Shown piece after piece: positions 1 to 11,849 of a DNA stretch of 64,000 bases; positions within the stretch are counted from its first letter, which is position 1, and the number at the start of each line of letters is the position of its first letter. The DNA lies in assembly GCF_034190915.1 (NCBI RefSeq), contig NW_026947486.1, positions 22,375,001 to 22,439,000 of the forward strand, written 5' to 3'. The notes under the pieces were generated by a model, which saw nothing but the letters and a program-made list of their open reading frames with translations, was not told the DNA's origin and did no database searches. The DNA comes from Cavia porcellus (taxonomy: Eukaryota; Chordata; Mammalia; Rodentia; Caviidae). Position numbers and translations under genes: made by a program.

Positions 1-130
1 TTTCTTTCTTTCTTTCTTTCTTTTTCTTTCTTTCTTTCTTTCTTTCTTCCTTCCTTCCTTCTTCCTTCCTTCCTTCCTTCCTTCCTTCCTCCCTTCCTTT
101 CCTTCCTTCATTCCTTCCTTCCTTTTTTCT
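1..130. repeat. Polypyrimidine microsatellite (TTTC)n/(TTCC)n
   Basis: The tract is almost pure T/C, moving from TTTC units into TTCC units. It starts at the window edge, so its full length is unknown. Such tracts in rodents are often the complement of a GGAA-rich SINE tail. An antisense ID-like fragment lies about 240 bp downstream but is not adjacent. Confidence 0.95.
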
Positions 131-365
131 CCTTTCCCTGTTCTTCAAATTGTATAATCTCTAATTAACTATTTTAAAATTCATTGATGCATTATACTTC
201 CAGCCTAATTCTTGTACAGATGACCTCTAATAAATATTTCCATTTCAGTTACTATATTTCCCCAAAACCAGAATTTCACTTTGCTGTTCTTTTACAATTT
301 TTACCTCTTTATTGATATTTTCTATTTAATTGATGTTCTCTCATTATTATATCTTACTTTCATCA
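131..365. other. Unassigned AT-rich DNA
   Basis: AT-rich sequence with stops in all frames. No repeat family or gene signal is recognised. Confidence 0.5.
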
Positions 366-440
366 TTTTAAAGCAGTATTAGGGATGGAACCTAGGGTCT
401 TATAGACAAGTACTTTACCACAGAGCTATATTTTTAAATA
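366..440 (-). mobile_element. ID-like SINE fragment, antisense
   Basis: The stretch reads as the complement of a tRNA-Ala-derived ID SINE. 'gggatggaacctagggtctt' is the complement of the ID B-box and downstream part, and 'accacagagctat' is the complement of the A-box 'agctcagtggt'. It is diverged and has no clear tail or target duplication. Confidence 0.6.
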
Positions 441-1930
441 TATTTTCAAAACTGGATCAATTAGCTCTTTGAAAATAATAACTATACTGAATGGATCATG
501 ACAGCCTAACAGTTATATCATTTATGGTGTCCCTCCCTAAGGTAGTTTTTCTTGTCTGCTTTTCTATTACAAAGTGATCACACTGTTCCATCTTTGTCTG
601 ACACAATTTCTTGTTTAGATAATAAACTGTAGCAACTCAAAATTTTGATTCAGCTTTTCACCATTGCCACCACGGGACATGTTTTTGGTGGTTTTTCTTG
701 ACTACATTTGTAAATTCTAATTCCCCTGAGATATGTATTTTTCATAGTACTGCTTAATTTTTTCAACTTTGTTGATTTTATTATGGTCTTTATTGTTTAT
801 CTTATATATGTGTGTGTGAATACATTTATGCAAGTGTACATGTACGTATGCTATATCAGCATAGCTACTGGGACAACATAACTTAAAGTTCAGCTACTGA
901 CTGGTTAGAGTTTATCCTAATGACCCTTAAGCTGGGGCTTTAGAATTTTGATGATGGACCACTGTGTGGCTCAGGGTATGCTTCTAAATTATTTTCATGT
1001 CCCAGCAATGCCTAATAGTTCTCAAGTGTCTACTATGGTTTCTTGTGAATCAATAGAACATGGCACATATATAGACCTCACTGACCCTAGGAACAAGTGC
1101 GATGCTTGCAGGCCTCTTTTTTAGCTGTCACTTTTTATAGCTCTCCTTGTTAAATTTATGGCTGATCTGCAACTTCATTTGTTGTTCTTAGTGTCATGGA
1201 AGTATTAATTTCCTAATAGCCATTCAACATGATGATGATCTCTATCGCTTTTGATAACACATTTAGAAGTAGGTTCCTCTGTGTGGTGTTTAGCATAATG
1301 TGTGCTTTTTTTAATACAGCTTCCGATCGCCTGGTCCTTTGATGTTTGCTAACATCCTGAGCTTAATTTCTGGTCTACTTCACTGTAGTGAAATGTGATA
1401 ATCTGATTCTCCCTCAGTAATACCTTATCCTACAAGCAAGAACTGGAGGATAAGAATTGTAGCCCCAGGTTCTTGGTGTTCCCCTCCTGGTATAGAATCT
1501 ATACCCTAAAAGTGAGGTTCAAGGTAAGGAGGGAATCTCAGTGCTTTTGACCATACTATCCCATAGTAGAAGCTGAGAGTGGGAAATAAGCATGTTGAGA
1601 GTCTATCTTTCCCAGAGTGAAACTGTGTTCCTACGAGTGGGAGCTGGGGGTAAAGATAGCTCCATCTTCTTTGCTATACCTGCCTACAGCAAATATTCCA
1701 TAATACAGACCTGGGGAAAGAGAGGTAATAACAGCTAGCTCTATCCCCATTGTCCTTACTAAGTCTTGTAGCTTTGCTTGAATGCATTCTTTTAAATATA
1801 TTAAATTTCTTGAGGTCAATTTCCAGAATTTTGAATGATTGTTTTCAGTAAGTTTTAACAGTTATGTGGTTATTACATTGGAAAGAGGACAGGTAAAGCT
1901 CTAGTTATTCTAGAAATCTTGCTCTCAAGC
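441..1930. other. No recognisable gene or repeat
   Basis: About 1.5 kb of AT-rich DNA. A short TG-rich run lies near 806-840. No coding signal is seen. A 62-codon open frame at 1631-1819 on the minus strand shows no family resemblance and looks random. Confidence 0.5.
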
Positions 1931-1931
1931 C

Positions 1932-2007
1932 TGCCTCCCTTCCTTCCTTGCTTCCTTTCTGGTACTTGGAATTGAACCCAGAGTCTTTGCATTGAGTTAC
2001 ATTCCCC

Positions 2008-2063
<56 letters not shown>

Positions 2064-2335
2064 GCCTGTCTCTCTCTCTGTCTCTCTTTGTCTGTCTCTG
2101 TCTCTGTCTCTCTGTCTCTGTCTTTGTCTCTCTCTCTCTCTCTCCCCCTTTCTTTCTCCCTCTCTCTCCACCCTTCTCCCTCTGTCTCTCTTTCTCTTTC
2201 TCTTTGTCTTTGTCTCTGTCTCTTGAGACAGGTCCTCACTAAATTGCTCAAGCTGGGCTCAAATTGCTATCTTGCTTCATCAGCCTCTTAGAGTGCCATG
2301 ATTACAGGCCTGAATTGCCACAGTGGTAAATTAAA
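1932..2335 (-). mobile_element. B1-ID composite SINE with expanded (GA)n linker, antisense
   Basis: Read on the minus strand there is first a B1/7SL monomer (2330 down to about 2225: 'gcctgtaatcatggcac', 'gaggctgatgaagcaagat', 'gagcccagcttgagca', 'cctgtctcaaga'). A very long (GA)n tract follows (2222-2011). Next comes the end of an ID SINE (2010-1960, complement of 'attgaacccagagtc' and 'gagttac'), and last a GGAA/AAGG tail (1959-1934). The B1, A/G linker, ID, GGAA-tail order recurs at 7,313-7,555. Composite B1-ID SINEs are known in several non-murid rodents. The ID half is internally deleted here. Confidence 0.65.
2011..2222. repeat. (TC)n microsatellite, ~210 bp
   Basis: A long TC dinucleotide tract with interspersed TTTC and TGTC variants. 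It sits between the ID and B1 parts of an antisense composite SINE and probably expanded from its A/G-rich linker. Open frames across it on both strands are low-complexity artefacts. Confidence 0.95.
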
Positions 2336-3095
2336 GCATGGCTTTTTAAGACCTACTAAGTTTTGTAAGCATCTAAAAATTAATACATTTGTAAATTATC
2401 AGATAGCCTGGATCCATTTACCGATGGTTTACTTTCTGTACTGTAGATTTCATGTATACAGACTAACACAACAATGCCCACAATAAAAATTAAAACAGTG
2501 CACAAATTCATTGTTCATGTGAGTGGCCATATCCAACTTAATTATGTGTCTCATGCATTATCACCCTATTTTTCCAACTGATGGTAAAACTGAGCTCTTT
2601 TCCTAAAGCTAAATGTTTTAGTTGCCTATATTTTATTCCTTCAAATATCAGGCACTCAATTTTATCCATCTTGATGAATTCCATCTAAAATATTTCCTAA
2701 GTAACTTACTCAAAAAACAGATGATCTTAAGTACTTTAAAGAGAGATTGAAGGATTGCTAGAAAGGAATCAAATGCAATATATGAAAGGTATAAGAAATT
2801 TGTCACTTATTCAGAGGGACCACAAATTTTGCCACATATTTTATAAAATGTAAAATTGATGGTGTCAAACAGACCAAATATCATAAGTGTGCACACATTT
2901 TACTCACATTTCAAAAAAATCCGGTAAATAAATAATAACCCTCCAGCTGAAAATTGACTCTAATAAAGGCACTGCCATATCAGTCTTCCTTATTCTCAAG
3001 TAAAGAAAGAATCAATGTTTCTTCATGACATCTAAAGAACACTTAAAACTGGCCCCAGCCTTCCTTTCTATCTTAGTTTTTATCATCCTTCAAAT
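2336..3095. other. No recognisable gene or repeat
   Basis: AT-rich unassigned sequence. The short open frame at 2298-2486 starts inside the SINE and has no family resemblance. Confidence 0.45.
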
Positions 3096-3099
3096 TACA

Positions 3100-3265
3100 A
3101 GTTTCTTCAACCACACTTGTTTCCTTAAATACTATCTTCTCCTAATATGTTTCCTTTCCTATAAAATCCTGCCCTACAAGTTTGATAAATCCTTGGGTAC
3201 AGAGACTGTGTTTTGTCCATCTCTATCTTCAGCAACCAACACAAGGTCTGTTTGAATAGATACTA
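3100..3265 (+). mobile_element. L2-like LINE 3' fragment
   Basis: The series 'ccttgggtacagagactgtg', 'tgtccatctctatcttcagc', 'accaacacaaggtctgtttg' follows the familiar L2 3' end (gagggcagggactgtg..., ...tatccccagcacctagcacag..., ...ctgaatgaa). It is diverged. The match is by eye only. Confidence 0.5.
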
Positions 3266-3394
3266 TGTATTTTTCAGAATGCAAGTAATCCTGCTGTCTA
3301 AACCCTGTTAAGTGTCACCTCTGTCTTTTTTTATTCAAGTTGGAAGAATCTTATTCTTTTAAATTCCCAAAGCTTCTTGCTCCTTTTTTTTTGT

Positions 3395-3486
3395 TTCTTT
3401 TGCAAAGTAGAGAATCAAATAGAGGACCCCTCGCATTATTTGGCAAGCACTGGGCCTCTGAGATATACCACTAGTCCTTGCCCTTA
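3395..3486 (-). mobile_element. Degenerate ID-like SINE, antisense
   Basis: 'ggcaagcactgggcctctga' and 'gatataccactagtccttgc' resemble the complement of the ID promoter region with local rearrangement. A T-rich stretch at 3384-3392 could be the complement of its tail. Weak. Confidence 0.4.
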
Positions 3487-3794
3487 ATCTTTCTAATGCT
3501 ATCTACTATTGTCTTTGTTGTGCTTCGTTATAATTATTTCAATATCTACCTTATTACTTCTACTACTATCCTTGTTTAGACAAGAGGGAAAGTAAGACAA
3601 AATAACAAAGACCCACCACACATACCCCTCACACACACCATGCATGCATGCACATACACACAAACACTGAAAAATCACAGACATGGAGAGCATAGCTATT
3701 GCCTCATTAAAAAAAGTCTTGTGTATTTAAAACAATGCTTAGCACATAGGAGGATTACAAAAATATTTGCCAAATTGAATTGCAAAAACATTTG

Positions 3795-4580
3795 GATATC
3801 AGTGTGGAGATTTTACTTTAGATCCATACCTCATACCATACACTTCAATAAAGTCCAGATGGGACCAAGAATTAAACACACACACACACACACAAAAAAA
3901 AAAAAAAAACACCCTGGGGGAGTGCAAAAGACAGAATCACATATTTTTCCCAGCTGTGGAGGAGTGGTGAGTTTCTGAATACTGAAAAATAAAAGAAACA
4001 TAAGAGACAGGATGGATAGATTTGAATATATAAATGTAAAGGGGAACAATTTTGCAGAGGGAAATATGATAAAGCACATATAAAAATGAAAACAATAAAA
4101 TTGGAATACTATGTGACAAATATAAATAAAATTTTAACTATCCAAATATAAGGAAAGAATAAAAATATATAAAGCGGCAGCTAAGATTTAGCCTGAAAAG
4201 TGGTGAAAAAAACATGAGGTAACAACAAATTCTGACATTAAAAAGTGGAAAGCCTCATTAAATAAATTAAAAATAAGAGAGATTATATGTACTCATACAC
4301 CTATTAAGCTAACAAAATGTTAGAAATGATAACATTCAAGGTCGCAGGGCCCTGTGAAAACAGGCACATTTACATAGTGTAATATGTTGGGAAATCTGGC
4401 AACATATAACTGCAGCTATAAAACAGCTTGTACCTTTTGGTCTGGTTATTATATTTTTGGTAGGATATCATAGCACATAACTCTAAACAGGAAAAATCCA
4501 ATTTGTACAGAACCATTCACAGCCTCACATTTTATAAGAATAAAAATTTTTCAAATAAATTAAATTCCCCCAAACAATAA
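3795..4580 (+). mobile_element. Old L1M-like LINE 3' part
   Basis: Starts with the 'gatccatacctcataccata' motif typical of the L1 ORF2 C-terminal region. It continues through 'caggcacatttacatag', 'ggcaacatataactgcagc' and 'aatttgtacagaaccattca', the order seen at the 3' end of ancient mammalian L1M/HAL1-type elements. All frames are broken. A (CA)n/(A)n tract at 3877-3911 interrupts it. Confidence 0.6.
3877..3911. repeat. (AC)n plus poly-A tract
   Basis: About ten AC units run straight into about twenty A residues inside the L1M-like tail. Confidence 0.9.
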
Positions 4581-4837
4581 AATGGCAAGCAAAATCTGGT
4601 CTATCAACGCCACAGCCTTAGTGAATGAGGCAAGCTACCTAGCTCCTCTTTACTGCCAGGTTTGTGCTTTTATGGTCTCTTCATCCTGGTTACCCAACAC
4701 TCAGGCTGTCACAGTGTTTACTTCCAGAGTAAGCAATCTCCACAAAATGACTCAGTCTGCCACCTGCCAATTCTGATTTGTTTCTTTTCTTCTGTGATAA
4801 CTGAGAAAATAATAAATTCCCATTAAATTAAGGGCCA

Positions 4838-4990
4838 GGGTTGGGCATGTGCCTGTAGCCTTAACTACTCAGGAGTCTGAAGTGGGTGGATCACTTAAGC
4901 TTGAGAGTTTGGGGCCAGCCTGGGCAACACAGCAAGATCCTGTCTCAAAAATGAGACCAAAAACAAACACAAAGAAAGAAAAAAAAGTGA
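4838..4990 (+). mobile_element. B1/7SL-type SINE
   Basis: Reads 'ggttgggcatgtgcctgtag' (A-box region), 'actactcaggagtctgaag', 'ggatcacttaagcttgagag' (B-box), 'ccagcctgggcaacacagca', 'gatcctgtctcaaaa' and an A-rich tail. It looks monomeric, without the second arm of a primate Alu. Confidence 0.85.
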
Positions 4991-6580
4991 GTTACTCTGA
5001 AGTCACAATATAAACACCTCTTCTGCACTATGAGCTTTGTAGCAGCTGATTCAGAATCTTAAAGGCTTTATTCCCTTTTTCAATTTATTATTGGAGTCTA
5101 AGCTGTGTTTTAAGTTTCAAAAAAAGCAGGCAATTGTTGAAAATTGGTTTGCCTGAATTATAGGCTCTTAGTAAAACTTTGCATTTCACAAACACTATGT
5201 ATTTGAGCAAAACTCTTTTAGATCAGACTAGAAATATATTCATACGGAAACATCGCTGGTCATTAAAGATAGCATTGAGCTCTAAAGTTGAAAGTTTTGA
5301 CAATAGATGTGGCCTTTTTATGATTAAAGAGAAAACTGGGGACAAATACTAACAAATTCATTTAGTGGAGTTGGGCTAATATGCTTATTATCAACAAAAT
5401 TATACTTACTTAAACAGAGAAGTATTCGGATTATTAAACCTCATAACTATCCCAAAATAATAATGTATTTACATTTCACAAATATGTGCAAATTAGTTTT
5501 GTCGTTCTAATCAAAGACCCTTTCTTAAGTATTTAAAAAAAAACAAACTACCAGTCATTAGTTGGAGATTTTACTTAAGGTCATACTTGATTAGCTTTCA
5601 AACTGCAAATTCAAACATGACCCAGATACAGACACTGTCATAAATGTGCAAGAGGCAAGAACTTTTTATGAAAGATCTGGACATCAGCCCTACAAAAGAA
5701 GTCAGTGCACATATTAAAGGCAATTTTAAAAAAAGAAATAAGAATATTCTTGGTGAGAAAAATGATTTTTGACAATGTATAAGAGAATGCTATCTTCACT
5801 TTGAGCAACACAATCAAGAAAACAAAATAGTCAGAAGAAATTTAAGCCATGAAAACTTGCCTTAATGACAAGATGATAAAAAATAAAGAATTTCCCACCT
5901 TTGATCAGCTCTCTGGATGAAGTTAGGATTGTTAAAGTTGTTTGTATGATGTTAGAAACAATAATAATCCTATGAGTTCTAAAAAGAAATTGCTGACTGA
6001 GTGCGCACTTTGAATTTGATTGTCCTGTAAACAGCTTTATTTTATATGTATAAAAACAGTATCCATGAATTTGAAGAACTTTTTGTCTATCTAAGAATAT
6101 GATCTGCTTAATCAACAACAGTGTATGTATGTACTATTAACTCAACTTTAGTGGGTCCAACTATTCTCATGTGCTGAGCATATGAAACAAATATGCAGTG
6201 CCTGCTGATAGGCAGGAAAGGAAAGACCTCATGGTATCTTGGAGACAAAACCCATTTTCAGAATCTAAATCTGCTGAGGTCTAGGACAAACAACTTGGTA
6301 AATATTTATATGAATTAGATTGGCAGTCTGATAGATTTCTCATTACAAGTTGGGTTTCTTGACCTGTCTGGAAACTAGAAGAGAAGATCTGGACAACAAT
6401 CACACCACTAGCAGGCCAGGAATGTGAGACCTGAAAAAGATGTTGGCTGAGCCATTTCCTGAGTAGATCAGAAGGGAATGATTTCAATTAATGAACACAA
6501 TTGGCCAGATGTTCCCCCTTGCCCTAGACTATTTTTCCCAAACAAAGAAGGAACAAAGAATGGGAGAGAATAAAAAAGAA
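4991..6580. other. No recognisable gene or repeat
   Basis: AT-rich, stop-rich sequence. The 95-codon minus-strand frame at 5831-6118 is not recognised. It may hold unrecognised ancient repeats. Confidence 0.45.
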
Positions 6581-6583
6581 GAA

Positions 6584-6712
6584 GAAAAGCTAATTGAGGG
6601 AAGGAGAGAGGAATGAAGAGGGAAGGGGAAAGAGGGAGGGAGAGAAAGAGGCGATGAAAAGAAGGGAAAAAGAAAAAAATAAGGAAGGTAGGAAAGAAGG
6701 AAGTACAGAGGA
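6584..6712. repeat. Purine-rich (GGGA/GGAA)n low-complexity tract
   Basis: Almost entirely A and G on the plus strand, with GGAA, GGGA and GAAA units. The overlapping open frames on both strands come from its composition. Confidence 0.9.
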
Positions 6713-7312
6713 TGAGCACACAGGCATTACTTTTACAATCAAGTCAAAAACCATCATGAACAACCATAATGAATATAAAGATTATTTTTGCATAAAATAA
6801 AAGTAGGAAAGGTCAATTCACAAGATGTTAATATACTAGTTCAGTTCATAGGCTCGCATCATTAGGCTTAGTAGGCACAGGGGATAGTACCATATTTTTG
6901 TCACTTACACTTTTATGAGGCATATCTGTTCTGATGGCAGCTGACAGATAGGCAGGGCTACAAACTAGCATGCCTTCAGGTCATAAACTAATTATGGCAC
7001 AATCATTCATTTGTTCTAGCCATGTTGCCAATTACTTCATGAGTAAGGAGGGTGGGACACTTGTGTAAGGCCAGTTCTAGAAATTAAACCTCTTGAACCT
7101 AAGCCTTCCTTCCTGATGAGTTTTGTGGTAGTCTTTAAAGCCATCAGTATTCTCAGGAAGCTCAGAAATCTATCCTGTTACTTCAATAATCCATGTGTCA
7201 CTTATTATGTTTCTCTGTTGTAAAAGGCCCAGTAAGGAAATGGAAAAATAGGGAAAAAGTATACTTTAAGGGTTTAGAGTTCATGGGCCAGGAGAAGATA
7301 AGACTAATGAAT
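6713..7312. other. No recognisable gene or repeat
   Basis: Unassigned sequence between the purine-rich tract and the next SINE. Confidence 0.4.
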
Positions 7313-7555
7313 ACCTTCCTTCCTTCCTTCTTTCCTTCCTTCCTTCCTTCCATTTTCTGGCACTGCTGAGGATGGAACCCAAGGCTTTGCATATACTAGG
7401 CAAGTACTCTACCACTTAGTTATATCTCCAGCCATTTTATTATTTCTTATTTTGACCTAGGATATCAAAATTTTCTAGACTGGACCCTAATTGAGATCTA
7501 CCTGCCTTAACCTCCAGGGTAGCTGGGATTATAAGTGTGTTCCCTGCATCTGGCC
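7313..7555 (-). mobile_element. B1-ID composite SINE, antisense, (GGAA)n tail
   Basis: On the minus strand: a B1 part at 7555-7441 ('cacttataatcccagctacc', 'ggttaaggcaggtagatct'), an ID part at 7435-7355 ('ggctggagatataactaag', 'ggtagagtacttgcctagta', 'gggttccatcctcagcagtg'), and a GGAA-repeat tail at 7352-7313. Both ID promoter boxes are recognisable. This is the clearest composite copy in the window. Confidence 0.8.
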
Positions 7556-7592
7556 TCAGAATCCTTGCTTTTCTAAAGGCCACCTGCATTTT

Positions 7593-7908
7593 GTATTAGT
7601 CATCTCTTCCATCAGGACAAAATACCAGACACTCACAACTTAAAGTAGGAGAAGTTTATTTACCTCACAGTTTAGTTTGGTTCAGTCCATAATCAGCTTA
7701 CTCCAACACAGAAATGGCATGGTGGAAGAGCCTAGCTGAGGAAAACTGTTCACTTGATAGTAGAGTAGGAAGTAGAGAAAGAGATAGGAAAGGAGCTCTG
7801 AACAAAAATACATCCTTTCAGGTCATACCCACAGTGACCTGCTCCTTTCAACTAGGCTCCACATCTGAACACAAGGCGACTTTTGGGAAGAATTTTAGAT
7901 CATAACTA
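7593..7908 (-). mobile_element. MaLR-type solo LTR (MLT1/MST-like), antisense
   Basis: The left end 'attagtcatctcttccatc' with 'gacaaaataccagacac' is the complement of a MaLR LTR 3' end. 'acttaaagtaggagaagttt' and 'ggttcagtccataatcag' follow, and the right end 'agatcataactatacc' matches the complement of the LTR start. No internal region or second LTR is adjacent, so it is probably a solo LTR. A rodent URR1-type DNA element is a less likely alternative. Confidence 0.6.
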
Positions 7909-9980
7909 TACCACTCTATCCCCATGTCCCACAAGGCTCATGTCCATCTCATTATGTAAAACGAACTTAGTCCATCTCTAAGAGTTGCTAAATCTTAATA
8001 GTTCCAGCAGTACTAAAAAATCCAAGTCTGAAGATTCCTCTGAGACTTAAATCACACTCTTATTTGGGAATTCCGATGAAATTTAGAAAGGTAAATATAT
8101 ATATATGAATATTTATAGAAATAGAAATAATTTAAAAGAAAAATAAAAGAGGACTGATAAGAATCAGGAAGTTAGATTCTTTACTGCAAGGAGTGAAATA
8201 AAAGAATGGGGATGTGGACTAAAAATGATCAAGATGCTATAGGTATATGTTTCAGTTCCCCAAGAGAAATGCAATTATTAGGTATCACTAACATATACTA
8301 CCAAAAATATGAAGGTATTTTCCTCTAGGTTCAATGTACTTTTCCATATTTTCCCAATGATTACATACATAGTTCCATATGTATTCCAGACTTACAACTC
8401 AATGAATAGCTTACCAAAGCTCACCTGCCCAAGAAAGGAATCAATCTCTGTATTTCAGCACAGTGTATCTTCTGCCCTGATGCACTCACAAGCAAGCTTT
8501 CTGAAAAAGTACCCGCAAATTAGATGCATTCCTTCACACATGCATACCCACACAGCAGTAAACTTGCAAAAAGCTTCAGGGAACCAACCATGCATACACA
8601 AATACCAGACATGCATGTAAACACATGAAAAAGTATGCACCCGGTTTTGCTTACAGATAATCCGAAGAGAAAATAAACATACTCCAGTGGGGTGCTGAAA
8701 TTTCACAGCTCAGTGAGATAGATACCTGGACAGTAAACAAAATGAGTAAGTCTAAAATCTCTGCAGGGTGCTCTTTTTCAAGACAAGCCACATGCACAGA
8801 GAGCTGAGACAAGTGATATGCAGGGATCAGAGAGTATGGGACTGTAGAGAATTCAAAAAACAGTTTAAGCATCACGAGGCTTCACTATATAGTAAGCCAC
8901 TGATAGAATAGTAACACAGTCAAAGTTTCACAGTAAATAATTTCCATGCTCATTACTATTTATGCCAAGCATCAGGCAATGCAGACAGAAGTTCAAACAG
9001 TCCCAGCTCCCTGAATCAAATCAGGGAAAACATTCCTGCCAGGAACACTCTTTATAAGGTGGAACCTGGCCAAGAACACAGGCATCTGCTTTGCTCCACA
9101 GTCACATACACTCCTGCTGCCTCCCTCAACTTGTACAAGAGTCCATGGTGTGTTTGTGTTCCCACACCTGGCCCCACCCTCTAGCAGAGGCCAAGGGCAT
9201 CATTCCTGGACCAGTGCCCAGCCTTTGAAGTCTGTTAGATGAAGAGATCCAGATTCAAGACTTCTCAACATACACTTCCCTTCCTCAACAATGCTTACAA
9301 TAAAGTTATACTCAAGAGACACTCTGGCTGCTTTAAAAAAAAAAAAAAAAAAAAAACAGGAATCCAGAGGAGTGTGTGGGTGAATTAGTTTCTCTAGGCC
9401 AGCCTGAGCCCTCTGGAATGTCAGGGTCTCTGGAAAGTTGAGGAAGTTGAGGTCCTTCATGACAGGTGTGACTAAGTTTTCTTTAAACTGTATTCTAACC
9501 CACCAGTTTGCCTTAAAAACGTTTTTCTCCCCTGCCTTGTTCCTATGTTTCCATCACCCACCATCCATCACTACCACTACCACCACCACACTTAAAGAGC
9601 CAGGCCTTCAGGTTTGGTTCCCTAGATTGTAACAGAATAACTGAGGCAGAAGAGGATCACGAGAACTTGTGCTTCTCAATTCAAGTGCTTTTATAAAATC
9701 TGAGACATGAAGAATACATCTGAACATTTGCTTGGAAGCAGATAGCTTTAAAAGTAATTATATTACTTTATTATTATAAGAGTTTTCATCTTGTCGATTT
9801 GCGGGAGGGGGAATGGAAACACAGATTCTATAGAATAAATAGCAACCATTCATTCATGCATGCAAGTTTATTTAGACATATTTCATGGGAACTAGAGGAA
9901 CAGTGGTCAAGATTCTGCCTTCTCCCACCCAGTCTTTAATGTCACTGGAGTACCATACTTCTAACAGTACAATTGCAACA
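7909..9980. other. Unassigned DNA with short AT runs and an A-tract
   Basis: No gene is recognised. It includes a (TA)n run at about 8093-8106 and a 23-base A-tract at 9335-9357. The A-tract could be a SINE or processed-transcript tail, but no body was identified upstream. Short open frames at 8309-8706 and 9200-9460 show no family resemblance. Confidence 0.4.
9335..9357 (+). repeat. Poly-A tract
   Basis: A run of about 22 A residues after 'gctgctttaa'. Confidence 0.85.
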
Positions 9981-9984
9981 CTAT

Positions 9985-10105
9985 AACTGCTAATAACTGG
10001 CAATTGCATGGCACTTAGTGCTTTACAAATCATCTTCTCATCCATTTTCCCATGTAATATAAACATCAACGAAGTATGTGTTATAATTAATAAAATGGTT
10101 AGTTT
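9985..10105 (+). mobile_element. MIR-like SINE fragment
   Basis: 'ggcacttagtgctttacaaa' and the following 'catccattttcccatgtaat' follow the MIR core order (gcactgtgctaagcgctttac ... catttaatcctcacaac). Weak and diverged. Confidence 0.45.
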
Positions 10106-10129
10106 TGAAAAGGTATTTTCTTTTTCTGC

Positions 10130-10276
10130 TTGTTTGATTGATTTTGGTTTTTAAGCAGGGTCTTGCTATGTAATTCAGGCTGACCTTGAACTAACTATAC
10201 AGGCCAGGATGGCCTCAAACTCCAACTGCAGCCTTCTGAGTGCCAGTCTTACAGGTAAGTGCCACCACGTTTGGCA
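10130..10276 (-). mobile_element. B1 SINE, antisense
   Basis: On the minus strand: 'gccaaacgtggtggcactta', 'gcactcagaaggctgcag', 'gaggccatcctggcctgtat', then the duplicated right-half segment 'agttagttcaaggtcagcct', and 'cagaccctgctt'-like text before an A-rich tail. The internal duplication of the right half is a feature of rodent B1. Confidence 0.85.
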
Positions 10277-10324
10277 GGATAGTCTCTCTGACAGCAATTC
10301 AGCTTCTTCTTTGAATTATTCCTG

Positions 10325-10622
10325 GTAAAATAATCTAATAAGTATATGAAGATATATGTACTCAAATAATCACTGCAAAACTATTTATAATAGTAAAATA
10401 TTAGGAGAAAAATAATCTTTATGATACTGTTTAAAATAGTTATAGCACGTGATGTTATGAAGCCATTAATCATGACATAGATTGGAAAAGATTTCTGTGA
10501 CATTAAGCATAAAATCATGGGCTATAAAACAATACATTTAATATGACCTTATTTTCACTGTATATGTGCACACAAGCATAGAAGGATACGGAGTGAGAAT
10601 AAGTGTCAGCTAATAGTGACAC
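10325..10622 (+). mobile_element. L1M-like LINE 3' fragment
   Basis: 'ctatttataatagtaaaata', 'gatattgttaagtgaaa'-like text ('gacattaagcataaaatcat'), 'aatatgaccttattttcact' and 'agcatagaaggatac' follow the order of ancient L1M 3' ends. Confidence 0.55.
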
Positions 10623-10794
10623 TTGGTCCCTAAATATCAACACTTGCTATGTGGCCAATTTTCTTACTTACACTTTTGTGTATTTCTTAACATTGAATGA
10701 GTAAACATTATTGCTTTTGGTGGCATGGAAAATACAAAAGGTGTATTCATTTTGGAAGGAAAAGGAGGTATGAGGTGTGAAAACAATAATAGTA

Positions 10795-10965
10795 ATAGTA
10801 ATCAACATTTACTGAGCAATTGCTATATATCACAATTTTGAACATAACTGTCTCATAACAACACAATGAGGTGTCCCTATTTTCCCAACAAGAACAGACT
10901 GAAGCTCAGAGAGTTTAAGAGATTTCCCAAGAACACACAGCCAGAAAGAGACATGTTTGCAACAA
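10795..10965 (+). mobile_element. MIR SINE
   Basis: 'caacatttactgagcaattg', 'caacacaatgaggtgtccct', 'ctgaagctcagagagtttaa' and 'cccaagaacacacagcc' match the MIR order through the conserved core and downstream segment. Confidence 0.8.
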
Positions 10966-11848
10966 CGTGACACTTGGTCCCTCAAAATTCACAAAGGCAA
11001 GGAGAGTCTTTGTTTGAATCTTTTCTTCCTTCATCTATGCATTCTTTCTTTTGTATATATCTGTCAAGTACCAGGAACTTTAAGGCTATATGGGGTGAAT
11101 AATGTCAACCCCCACCTTCAGGTAGTGTGTGATCTAGTCTCCAGAGAGCAGGCCTCAAAGGTCTGTTCACTTGAAAGCCTTCTTAAAGAACAAACTTCAG
11201 GTTAAAATAAATGTGAGCAATGATATATATAGAGAGGGGGGGGGAGAGAATAAACGATAACCAGCCATTACTACTAAGCAATTATGTTGTACCATGTTTG
11301 ATTTTAGGTGCTGCCACCTATCTTACAATGCTATTACTGGTACTGCTGCTCCTGAAAAAACAGCAACTAACATTACAGTAATCCATTACTGGGTGAAACA
11401 GAAACCAAGCTAAGTACTTTATGTACAATATACATTTTCAAAAGGCAACACTTAGTATGAAAACAAGATGGAATGAATCCAACAAAGCCACTAAAATTCA
11501 CCACAAACTACCTGTTTACAACTACGAATCTGATACTCATCTTAGAGTTGGAATGGCATGAATGTTCAGACATATATGTAAACACTTTTCATTTGTTCCA
11601 TTCTTTTGTCCAGCTCACAAAGTTAAATTACTGAATAGAATTCTAGACAAAGATCAAGTACTTTCTGGTGATACAAGGACTATTCAGGGGGAATTTTCAA
11701 TAACTCAGGCTTTTTAACTTATGTCCTTATTTTGAAATCTGATTTCAAGGGTGCATCACAGAATAATTATGTTATAACTAGCATAGGCCCAATAAATGAT
11801 GGATGGCAATTTAATATACTAAATTACACAATAATTTTCTCAGGGTGG
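10966..11848. other. Unassigned DNA
   Basis: No gene or repeat recognised apart from a GA/G-rich run at 11226-11248. Confidence 0.4.
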
Positions 11849-11849
11849 G

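Noticed and set aside
1905..2291. Long open frames on both strands (R/E/D-rich and S/L-rich proteins)
   Set aside because: They are translations of the (TC)n microsatellite; the amino-acid periodicity mirrors the dinucleotide repeat.
5831..6118. 95-codon minus-strand frame as a small gene
   Set aside because: No motif or conservation signal can be seen, and the composition follows the AT-rich background.
7593..7908. URR1-type DNA transposon
   Set aside because: The terminal text fits the complement of MaLR LTR ends better, but the two families share similar-looking segments, so this is a preference and not proof.
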